A stretch of 5,909 nt of DNA, taken from NCBI GenBank assembly GCA_964643145.1, contig CAZXPG010000075.1, positions 1-5,909 on the forward strand. The letters run 5' to 3'. Each line of letters opens with the position of its first letter. Position 1 is the stretch's first letter. Origin of the DNA: CAZXPG01 sp964643145. Lineage in GTDB: Bacteria > Pseudomonadota > Alphaproteobacteria > Rickettsiales > Arcanibacteraceae. Below the pieces are notes generated by a model. The model ran no database searches, was not told the origin of the DNA, and saw nothing but the letters and a program-made list of their open reading frames with translations. Position numbers and translations under genes: made by a program. Positions 1-4,964 of this stretch are shown here, piece after piece.

Positions 1-34
1 TAAAACCAACAAACCAGCACTAAAAAACATGAAC

Positions 35-54
35 CTTATCCAAAACTGAGGTTA
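35..54 (+). repeat. Solo arm of dispersed palindromic element (copy 1)
   Basis: The 20 bases CTTATCCAAAACTGAGGTTA are identical to the right arm of the full palindrome at 2792-2836. No complementary arm lies upstream in bases 1-34, so this copy is a single arm. It sits 9 bp before a TTGACA box in the upstream region of the XRE gene. It may be a decayed palindromic repeat, a leftover insertion-sequence end or a protein binding site. Confidence 0.85.
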
Positions 55-63
55 CTGTACAAC

Positions 64-94
64 TTGACAGTGTTTCATTAAAAAGGACTATAAG
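64..94 (+). promoter_or_regulatory. Candidate sigma-70 promoter
   Basis: A perfect -35 consensus TTGACA (64-69) is followed after 18 bp by CTATAA (88-93), or after 19 bp by TATAAG (89-94). The -35 is ideal while the -10 and spacing are only fair. Transcription would begin near base 100 and run toward the XRE gene through a leader of about 260 nt. The repeat arm ends 9 bp upstream. This is a motif match only. Confidence 0.4.
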
Positions 95-140
95 ACGCTA
101 GTGTAAAATAAAAAAATAATGTAAAAGGTTAAAATAGTAA

Positions 141-170
141 GTAATGACAGCTTAGGGAGGCCGTTATTAC
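141..170 (+). other. Stem-loop in the putative XRE leader
   Basis: Bases 141-148 pair with 163-170 (eight pairs including one G-U), followed by an A/C mismatch and pairs 150-161 and 151-160, plus a G-U pair 152-159. The loop and its 3' side contain GGGAGG (155-160), a Shine-Dalgarno-like stretch with no usable start codon just after it. It could be a structural element of a leader or small RNA. Chance formation cannot be excluded without comparative data. Confidence 0.35.
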
Positions 171-271
171 CGAGAGTTTTCTAGCCGTGCATGTCGTGAG
201 AAGTAAACAGATTCTCTGACTGTAGGCAGTATATTTCTCTGGTGCTTAGAGAAAAAATTGGTTATGATGTA

Positions 272-296
272 TATTTTACGCTGTGAGCGTAGAATA
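272..296. promoter_or_regulatory. Imperfect dyad (possible operator or hairpin)
   Basis: Eleven-base arms (272-282 and 286-296) surround a 3-base centre GTG. The core is TACGCT/AGCGTA, and the only non-Watson-Crick pair is one T/G. It overlaps a TATATT sequence (270-275) that could act as a -10 box. Its place 64 bp upstream of an XRE regulator start fits an autoregulatory operator, but it would also fold as RNA. Confidence 0.4.
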
Positions 297-301
297 AGTC
301 A

Positions 302-321
302 ATGCAAAAACGTTGTTGCAT
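302..321. promoter_or_regulatory. 20-bp imperfect palindrome, candidate XRE operator
   Basis: ATGCAAAAACGTTGTTGCAT is a palindrome with a single mismatched pair (308/315), centred on the CG at 311-312. It lies 38 bp before the XRE start codon. XRE-family repressors usually bind such dyads as dimers and often control their own gene, so this is a plausible operator. The following AT-rich stretch (322-333) is T-rich, so a weak terminator or attenuator reading is an alternative. Its sequence differs from the dyad at 272-296, so the two are not copies of one site. Confidence 0.4.
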
Positions 322-359
322 AAATATTTTTATTAGATTTTGTTAGGAAGTGAGGTCCC

Positions 360-902
360 ATGAAAAAAGATGTATCTGAAGTGGCAAGAAAACTGAAATC
401 AATCAGGGAGCGTACACGGTTGAGTATTCGGGAAATGGCAGAGCAGTTGGGGTTTGCTACACCTAGCGGTTACCAACATTATGAAGATAAGTATAAAAAA
501 ACTTATTTGCCGAAAGAATTAGTGGATAACCTGATTCGTATCATGGGGCCGCATGGTATCCCTGAACATGAACTATTGGAGTTAGGGGGTTTTACCTATA
601 ACGTGTCTGACCGTCCCGCAGAAAGCTTCAAACATGCGATGCATGGTATCTATGGGAATTCACGTGATAAAAATACATCATTCAACCCCAAGCTGCATAC
701 GAAAGCGGTATTAGTGGCGCGAGATGTGCTGGCGGCAGAGAAGCGGGAGGTAACGGAAGAAGCTATTGATACGTTGGCTTCTGATATGTGTGAAGTGGCT
801 TATGTGAAGAAAACAGACCTGCTCACCGTTGATCTGGCGTGCTGGCTTCTTGCTGTTTATGATCAACAGGAAGAAAAAACCTCTGGCAAAACGCAGGGTT
901 AG
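360..902 (+). CDS. XRE-family helix-turn-helix transcriptional regulator
   Basis: This 180-residue cytoplasmic protein begins with an XRE/Cro-CI type HTH domain at about residues 5-75. The scaffold includes SIREMAEQLG (22-31) as the second helix and ATPSGYQHYED (33-43) around the recognition helix, ending in GIPEHELLELGG (66-77). The HYED-K-KK-YLP pattern resembles short regulators I associate with alphaproteobacterial genomes and prophages. Residues 110-170 look alpha-helical and lack the Ser/Lys dyad of S24 LexA/CI-like peptidases, so self-cleavage is not expected. The C-terminal part matches no family I can name and may serve for dimerisation. The start is supported by AGGAA (345-349) and GAGG (352-355) before the ATG. 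The gene stands alone and converges on regA with an 8-bp gap. Two upstream dyads suggest autoregulation. Its targets are unknown. Confidence 0.85.
   Translation: MKKDVSEVARKLKSIRERTRLSIREMAEQLGFATPSGYQHYEDKYKKTYLPKELVDNLIRIMGPHGIPEHELLELGGFTYNVSDRPAESFKHAMHGIYGNSRDKNTSFNPKLHTKAVLVARDVLAAEKREVTEEAIDTLASDMCEVAYVKKTDLLTVDLACWLLAVYDQQEEKTSGKTQG
871..900 (-). terminator. Rho-independent terminator of the regBA operon, inside the XRE 3' end
   Basis: Read on the minus strand just after the regA stop, AACC-CTG pairs with CAG-A-GGTT (one bulged base) around an 8-base loop, and TTTTTTCTT follows at once. This is a typical intrinsic terminator shape. It lies entirely within the last codons of the convergent XRE gene, so these bases serve both coding and termination. 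The 7-bp stem is modest. Confidence 0.6.
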
Positions 903-910
903 CAGGGGAT

Positions 911-1459
911 CTACCGTTTCTCCAGCCTGCGTTGCAAGGTGCGCCGATGCATACCAAGGTCGCGGGCGGTAGCGGAAATATTGTAATTATTGCGTTTAAG
1001 AGTGGCGCGTATATGCTCTTGGCTAAGGCTGTAGAGGGTGCGTGATTCGCTTTCAATAGGCAGGTTAGGGTTGCCCTCCTGTCTGTTGAAAGCATCAATA
1101 ATATCGTTTACATTCACAGGCTTAGCCAAATAATGCTGTGCACCTAGCTTGATAGCCTCCACGGCGGTAGCGATGGTTGCAAAGCCGGTGAGCACGACGA
1201 TGCGGGTGTAAGGATCAATGGCGAGGAGCCTGGGGATCAGGGTAAGCCCGGAACCGCCAGGGATTTTTAAATCTACCAGCACGTATTCTGGCTGGAAATG
1301 CTGGGCTTTCTCCACAGCGCCCTCTACGCTGTGGGCAAGTGTTACGTCGAACTCTCTGTCGGCCAGCATCGGTGCTAGCACTTCACAGAACAGTGTGTCA
1401 TCATCAGCAATCAAGAGTGTTTTTTTCATTGGATGGTCATGAGGGGTAATGTTACACAT
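911..1459 (-). CDS. regA: Response regulator RegA/PrrA/ActR family
   Basis: This 182-residue response regulator is the DNA-binding partner of the RegB kinase next to it. The receiver domain (about 13-125) shows the acidic pocket DDD (19-21), phospho-acceptor Asp63 in VLVDLKIPGGSGL, Thr91 and Lys113. The segment TGFATIATAVEAIKLGA (91-107) is close to the RegA family signature. A Fis-type HTH occupies about 145-180, with NISATARDLGMHRRTLQRRL as the recognition unit, nearly as in known RegA proteins. The linker lacks the proline run typical of RegA. Two starts are possible. The ATG at 1459 has a strong GGAGGT at 1473-1468 and puts the phospho-Asp at 63, as I recall for Rhodobacter RegA. The ATG at 1429 overlaps the regB stop as ATGA, giving 172 residues. 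I chose 1459. In characterised species RegA controls respiration, photosynthesis and carbon or nitrogen fixation genes; the targets here are unknown. Confidence 0.93.
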   Translation of the reverse strand: MCNITPHDHPMKKTLLIADDDTLFCEVLAPMLADREFDVTLAHSVEGAVEKAQHFQPEYVLVDLKIPGGSGLTLIPRLLAIDPYTRIVVLTGFATIATAVEAIKLGAQHYLAKPVNVNDIIDAFNRQEGNPNLPIESESRTLYSLSQEHIRATLKRNNYNISATARDLGMHRRTLQRRLEKR

Positions 1460-2706
1460 GCTTTGGCACCTCCATTGATACGATTCTCTAACGTAAGTGT
1501 GCCGTTCATCCGGCTGATGACGCTATAGGCTAAATATAACCCCATACCCAGCCCATGCGGTTTGGTGGTTGTGCCAAGTTGCCCCAGTGAATCAAGTATA
1601 GTGGGGCTGATACCTTCGCCTTCATCCTCAATGGTGATAGTGAGGCAGGTGGCTGTCCAGATAGTCATGCAGTGCATTGCTGCGGGCGAGGCATCAGCTG
1701 CATTGTTGAGCAGATTGATCAGTGCCTGTATCAGTGCATATTCAGCTTGTATTACCGGAATGGGTTCTGTACCGCTTTGTGAAAAGCAGCATGGTGCTTC
1801 TGGGCGTGCTGTACGAAATTGTGTGATGACTTCATCAATAAAACAGTTGACGGGTAATGGTCTGCCCGATTCAGCACGTCCTGCGCCTGCTTTGGCAGTG
1901 ATATGTGAGATAATGGCTTTGCAGCGCATCGCCTGGTCATAGAGTATATCTGCCCGCCGTTTAGCCTCGGGGCTAGTGGCTTCGTTCTGGTAACGTTGGC
2001 TAAGCAGGCTGATCGTAGAAAGTGGGGTGCCAAGTTCATGCGCTGCCCCTGCCGCCAGCATACCAAGCAGCATGGATTGTTCTTCGTGAAGTTGTTTGGT
2101 TTTCATATCGGCTAGTGCCCGGTCGCGTTCACGTAAATTATGTGACATACGAATGATGAAATAGGATACTAAGAGTGCGCTGAGTCCATAGCTGATAAAC
2201 ATACCGTGAATATGCAGGTTAAAAAATGCGCCAAGATGGTAGTGGTGAAGATGTGGGATTTCGATATAAAAGAAGCTAAGGCATAAATAGCAGCCAAGGG
2301 TCAGGCTGGTAATAATCCAGCTATAGTGCCAGTGAAGCAAGATAGCAGCAATGACTACCGGGAGCAGGAAGAGCCCGACAAAGGGGTTGGTTGCGCCGCC
2401 GCTGAAATAAAACTGCATGGCAAGTGCCAACACATCAAGCAGCAATGAAAGAAATAGCAGGCTAGGGCTTACCGGTTTAGTGCTACGATAATATATAAAT
2501 GTACCCATATTGAGTGCAGCCAGAAACATAAGCACCAGCAGCATAGGCAGCAGCGGCAAGTGAATATCCAGCACATAATGTACAATCCCTATCGCAATAA
2601 GCTGCCCCGTCATGGCGAGCAGTCGCAATAGGCAGAGCAGCAGCAGGTTTCGCCTGTTACTGGTATCGTCAAGATTGCTATAAGAAGGGTGCGGAAGTGT
2701 GATCAT
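1426..2706 (-). CDS. regB: Redox sensor histidine kinase RegB/PrrB/ActS family
   Basis: This 426-residue inner-membrane kinase has about six hydrophobic segments (roughly 21-44, 50-72, 83-101, 110-124, 128-148 and 166-187). The RegB quinone-site motif GGATNPF is at 103-109, between segments 3 and 4. The phospho-acceptor is His223 in AAGAAHELGTPLSTI. Cys262 in DQAMRCKAII matches the redox-active cysteine of RegB that forms an intermolecular disulfide. The ATPase domain has the N box LINLLNNAADAS (329-340), the G1 box DEGEGI (361-366) and a GLGMGL box (385-390). Both known redox inputs, quinone and cysteine, are therefore present. A His-rich stretch lies at 152-167. No Shine-Dalgarno precedes the ATG, and a promoter so close that the mRNA may be leaderless is seen at 2713-2741. 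The gene overlaps regA and forms one operon with it. The senC gene found near regBA in some species is absent here. Confidence 0.93.
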   Translation of the reverse strand: MITLPHPSYSNLDDTSNRRNLLLLCLLRLLAMTGQLIAIGIVHYVLDIHLPLLPMLLVLMFLAALNMGTFIYYRSTKPVSPSLLFLSLLLDVLALAMQFYFSGGATNPFVGLFLLPVVIAAILLHWHYSWIITSLTLGCYLCLSFFYIEIPHLHHYHLGAFFNLHIHGMFISYGLSALLVSYFIIRMSHNLRERDRALADMKTKQLHEEQSMLLGMLAAGAAHELGTPLSTISLLSQRYQNEATSPEAKRRADILYDQAMRCKAIISHITAKAGAGRAESGRPLPVNCFIDEVITQFRTARPEAPCCFSQSGTEPIPVIQAEYALIQALINLLNNAADASPAAMHCMTIWTATCLTITIEDEGEGISPTILDSLGQLGTTTKPHGLGMGLYLAYSVISRMNGTLTLENRINGGAKACVTLPLMTIQ

Positions 2707-2712
2707 GGTTAT

Positions 2713-2741
2713 ATTCTAACCAGGCTTGAGGGTAAAATCAA
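2713..2741 (-). promoter_or_regulatory. Candidate regBA promoter, possibly giving leaderless mRNA
   Basis: On the minus strand TTGATT (2741-2736) and TAGAAT (2718-2713) are separated by exactly 17 bp. The -10 matches five of six consensus positions and the -35 four of six. The normal +1 distance puts initiation within a few bases of, or at, the A of the regB ATG (2706). This agrees with the absence of a ribosome binding site. It is an inference from motif spacing. Confidence 0.45.
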
Positions 2742-2791
2742 TGCTGGCTTTCCAGAAGAAAAATTGTTATATGCTTCATGTGAGTATTGTG

Positions 2792-2836
2792 TAACCTCAG
2801 TTTTGGATAAGCCGCGCTTATCCAAAACTGAGGTTA
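2792..2836. repeat. Full palindromic element (copy 2)
   Basis: Perfect 21-bp inverted arms (2792-2812 and 2816-2836) flank a 3-base centre CGC. The arm reads TAACCTCAGTTTTGGATAAG plus one C, and its complement is the sequence also found at 35-54 and 5860-5898. Both ends finish in TA, as would be expected for an element that duplicates a TA target, although this could be chance. It lies between the divergent regB and pyrC genes and could form a cruciform or a very stable hairpin. A miniature transposable element, a paired IS end or a regulator binding site are all possible. Confidence 0.92.
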
Positions 2837-2838
2837 TG

Positions 2839-2844
2839 TATAAT
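2839..2844 (+). promoter_or_regulatory. Candidate -10 box for pyrC
   Basis: A perfect TATAAT starts three bases after the palindromic element. No good -35 is present at 16-18 bp upstream, because that position falls in the palindrome's right arm (GCTTAT/CTTATC). If used, it would give pyrC a leader of about 165 nt that includes the hairpin at 2878-2914. The box alone is weak evidence. Confidence 0.3.
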
Positions 2845-2877
2845 GCGCGTGTTTAATATTACCTTATTGAGTGCTTC

Positions 2878-2914
2878 CTATACTGAAACCACGTGAAAAG
2901 TGGTTTCAGTATAG
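2878..2914. repeat. Perfect inverted repeat with 15-bp arms in the pyrC upstream region
   Basis: Arms 2878-2892 (CTATACTGAAACCAC) and 2900-2914 are exact complements around the 7-base loop GTGAAAA. No T-run follows, so a standard intrinsic terminator is unlikely on the plus strand. It may be a leader hairpin, a binding site or another palindromic repeat family seen once here. Its sequence is unrelated to the element at 2792-2836. Confidence 0.8.
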
Positions 2915-3012
2915 TCCTTATTTCCGCGTTCCTGCATTATGCAGCATTGCTTGCACTCAAGCATAGTCTGCTCACATTGCAACCTAACCAATTCTTGAAC
3001 TGTGAGTAGTAT

Positions 3013-4356
3013 ATGTCCCATCATCTGATTCCTGAACAACACTGGACACTTCCCTCCCACATGGTAGTTGGCCGCAAAGTGGCCTATATCAATGCACGGT
3101 TGCTAGACCCGGAAAGCGGGTTGGATGTAATGGGCGCATTGCTTACAGAGGGAGATAAAATCGCCGATTTTGGCCCGGAACTGTTCCGGGAAGCTGTGCC
3201 AGAAGGGATTGAGGTCATTGATGTCGGTGGGCATGTGCTGGCACCGGGCTTAATTGATATTCAAGTGCATTTCCGTGAGCCAGGGCAGGGACAGAAAGAA
3301 ACCATTGCTACGGGTAGTAAATCGGCAGCAGCAGGTGGGGTAACCACGGTAGTATGCCAGCCTAACACCAAGCCGGTGATTGATGATATGCCGGTGATTG
3401 AGTTTCTCAAAACCCGTGCCCGTGAAACCTCCTATATCAATATCCGCACCTATGCCTGTATTTCCAAGGGTATGAAAGGAGAAGAGTTAACCGATATGGG
3501 CAAGCTGGTGGAAGCCGGTGCTGTAGGTTTTACCGATGATGGCCTGCCCATTATGAACGCGTTGCTGATGCGCCGTGCCTTTACTTATGCCAGCACCTTA
3601 GGCGTGCCAGTAGCCCAACATGCGGAAGACCTGCATCTTTCCCAGGGGGGCTGCATGAATGAAGGGGCGGTATCCTTCAAGCTAGGCGTAACCGGTATCC
3701 CGAATATTTCCGAATCGGTGATTGTGGAGCGTGATATTTCCATCCTGGAATTAACCGGTGGGCATTACCATGTGCTGCATGTTTCCACCAAAGAAGCGTT
3801 GGATGCCATTCGGCGTGGTAAAGCTAAGGGGTTGAATGTAACATGCGAAGTGGCACCTCACCATTTTACCTTAACCGATGAGGCCGTGCTTGGCTATAAG
3901 ACCTATGCCAAAATGAATCCGCCACTGCGTTCAGAAGCAGATAGGCAAGCATTGATCGATGGTTTGCGTGACGGTACTATTGATGCAATTGCCACCGACC
4001 ATGCCCCGCATGATGAAGAAAGCAAACGCCTGCCGCTGGCCAGTGCTGCTTTTGGCATTGTGGGGCTTGAAACAATGCTGCCTTTATCGCTGGAACTGGT
4101 GCATAAGCAAGGATTTGCATTGCGCGATATACTAGCGCGCATGACCTATAAAGCCGCCGATATTATCCATGAACCAGCAGGCCGCCTGAAGAAAGGCGCA
4201 CGGGCGGATCTGGTGGTGATTGACCTTAACCGCGAATGGACGATTGACATCCATGCTTTCAGCAGCAAATCCCACAACTCGCCTTTTGACGGCAGGCAGG
4301 TGAAAGGCCGTGCCATTCGTACAGTGGTGGCAGGGGAAACAGTGTATGTGGTTTAG
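3013..4356 (+). CDS. pyrC: Dihydroorotase, class I (DxQxH variant)
   Basis: This 447-residue amidohydrolase should interconvert carbamoyl-aspartate and dihydroorotate, the third step of de novo pyrimidine synthesis, in the cytoplasm. The family is clear from APGLIDIQVHFREPGQ (77-92), AAAGGVTTVVCQPNTKPV (105-122), GFTDDGLPI (172-180), QHAED (202-206), LHVST (255-259), KMNPPLR (300-306) and ATDHAPH (327-333). Predicted metal ligands His86, Asp175 or Asp176, His203, His256 and Asp329 are kept, but the first His of the usual DxHxH motif is Gln84 (codon CAA at 3262-3264). Activity is therefore probable rather than certain; an inactive relative, like the pseudo-dihydroorotases that partner aspartate transcarbamoylase, is the alternative. 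No pyrB or plsY is adjacent. The start at 3013 has only a weak ribosome site and an in-frame stop at 3007; Met17 (3061) is the other choice, just before the conserved core. Confidence 0.9.
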   Translation: MSHHLIPEQHWTLPSHMVVGRKVAYINARLLDPESGLDVMGALLTEGDKIADFGPELFREAVPEGIEVIDVGGHVLAPGLIDIQVHFREPGQGQKETIATGSKSAAAGGVTTVVCQPNTKPVIDDMPVIEFLKTRARETSYINIRTYACISKGMKGEELTDMGKLVEAGAVGFTDDGLPIMNALLMRRAFTYASTLGVPVAQHAEDLHLSQGGCMNEGAVSFKLGVTGIPNISESVIVERDISILELTGGHYHVLHVSTKEALDAIRRGKAKGLNVTCEVAPHHFTLTDEAVLGYKTYAKMNPPLRSEADRQALIDGLRDGTIDAIATDHAPHDEESKRLPLASAAFGIVGLETMLPLSLELVHKQGFALRDILARMTYKAADIIHEPAGRLKKGARADLVVIDLNREWTIDIHAFSSKSHNSPFDGRQVKGRAIRTVVAGETVYVV

Positions 4357-4361
4357 GGATT

Positions 4362-4389
4362 AGAGTCTGGAGTTTAAACTCCAGACTCT
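4362..4389. terminator. 28-bp perfect palindrome, probable bidirectional terminator
   Basis: Arms of 14 bp (AGAGTCTGGAGTTT and its complement) meet without a spacer between two convergent stop codons (4356 and 4394). The position is the classic one for a shared terminator. No T-run follows on either strand, so efficiency as an intrinsic terminator is uncertain; it might instead protect the 3' ends of both mRNAs. Confidence 0.55.
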
Positions 4390-4393
4390 TCGC

Positions 4394-4882
4394 TTATGCC
4401 GCTATATCTTTCGCATGGTAATTATTAAAGATATTCTGCACGGTGGCGGCGCGTGCTTCTTCGGTATTGACAGTAACCAGCACACGCCCCTGTTTAATAT
4501 GCCGTTCATAATGCTCTGCTTCTTCTTCTGGAATGCCCCAGCCAACCAGCGCGCCGGTTAAGCCGCCGACTGCGGCTCCAGCACCACCACCAGCTAAGGC
4601 AGCAACGAGTGGCCCGGAAGCGAGAATCCCCACGCCGGGGATGGTGATGGAACCAATGGCCGCAAGCCCGGCTGCCAGTGCGCCCAGCACCCCACCCACC
4701 GCAGCACCGGTGGCAATGCCTTCCGGCAGTTTGGTTGCGCCTGCATGTTCTAGTATTTGCTGTTTGCGTTTATCGGTCATCATCACCCCGATTTCATTAT
4801 CAGAAAAGCCCTGCTGATGCAGTTCGCGGATGACATTTTCTACATCCTGGTTATTTTCAAATATTGCGCTGACTGTTGTCAT
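4394..4882 (-). CDS. Glycine-zipper protein with YflT-like (GSP17M) stress domain
   Basis: This 162-residue protein has an N-terminal segment (about 2-37, TVSAIFENNQDVENVIRELH and onward) that resembles the general stress protein 17M/YflT domain, with the typical pattern of a strand, a helix and then G-F-...-EIGVMM. A glycine- and alanine-rich hydrophobic stretch follows (about 55-117) with GG and GxxxG repeats, a glycine zipper that could insert in a membrane as a helical hairpin broken around IPGVG (81-85). A charged C-terminal part (118-162, with GRVLVTVNTEEARAATV) seems to complete the fold. There is no signal peptide. Relatives are linked to general stress, but their biochemical role is unknown. 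GGGAG at 4893-4889 precedes the ATG by 6 bases and supports this start. The gene is 82 bp downstream of mutM on the same strand and converges on pyrC. Confidence 0.75.
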   Translation of the reverse strand: MTTVSAIFENNQDVENVIRELHQQGFSDNEIGVMMTDKRKQQILEHAGATKLPEGIATGAAVGGVLGALAAGLAAIGSITIPGVGILASGPLVAALAGGGAGAAVGGLTGALVGWGIPEEEAEHYERHIKQGRVLVTVNTEEARAATVQNIFNNYHAKDIAA

Positions 4883-4893
4883 GATCTGCTCCC

Positions 4894-4922
4894 TGTATAT
4901 GAGTTTATCGAGCGAGTATCAA
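4894..4922 (-). promoter_or_regulatory. Candidate promoter of the glycine-zipper stress gene
   Basis: TTGATA (4922-4917) and TATACA (4899-4894) are 17 bp apart on the minus strand. The expected start point (about 4888) would lie inside or after the ribosome site at 4893-4889, which argues against it or implies a very short leader. I see no EcfG-type GGAAC...CGTT promoter in the mutM-to-gene gap. Confidence 0.3.
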
Positions 4923-4964
4923 CGCTTTATCCTAAAAAAACTATCAGGGAAAAGTTGCTAACTG

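Larger units (their letters stand above)
1..359. other. Non-coding region upstream of the XRE regulator
   Basis: This AT-rich stretch has no credible open reading frame on either strand. It contains, in order, a solo arm of the dispersed repeat (35-54), a promoter-like TTGACA box (64-69), an A-rich tract (about 105-140), a stem-loop (141-170), a small hairpin with TTTCTCT/AGAGAAA arms (234-254), two closely spaced dyads (272-296 and 302-321) and a ribosome binding site (345-355) for the gene at 360. If transcription starts near base 100, the leader would be about 260 nt, long for an ordinary regulator. A structured 5' UTR or a small RNA gene is therefore possible, but I recognise no known RNA family. 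Confidence 0.6.
2707..3012. other. Divergent intergenic region between regB and pyrC
   Basis: This 306-bp region carries the upstream signals of two divergent genes. From left to right it holds the regB promoter (2713-2741), the full palindromic element (2792-2836), a TATAAT box (2839-2844), a 15-bp-arm hairpin (2878-2914) and a 13-bp palindrome CTGCATTATGCAG (2932-2944). An open frame on the minus strand (2878-3060) crosses the pyrC start and looks spurious. I see no RNA gene of a known family. Confidence 0.6.

Noticed and set aside
83..92. AAGGACTATA shared with the complement of 2910-2919
   Set aside because: A 10-base match is expected many times by chance in a window of this size.
1426..2706. 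Novel defence or signalling system around regB
   Set aside because: All domains match the known RegB/RegA pair, and neighbouring genes are ordinary housekeeping or stress functions.
2878..3060. 60-codon open frame on the minus strand, rich in Cys and Gln
   Set aside because: It overlaps the pyrC start, is built partly on the inverted repeat, has no family resemblance, and its cysteines come from TGC/GCA-rich spacer DNA.
4533..4817. Pro/Ala-rich open frame on the plus strand
   Set aside because: It is the antisense shadow of the glycine/alanine-rich zipper; the composition is explained by complementing Gly and Ala codons.
4934..4962. Terminator after mutM
   Set aside because: A T7 run exists on the minus strand (4940-4934), but the preceding stem is only about 4 bp (AACT/AGTT), too weak to call.
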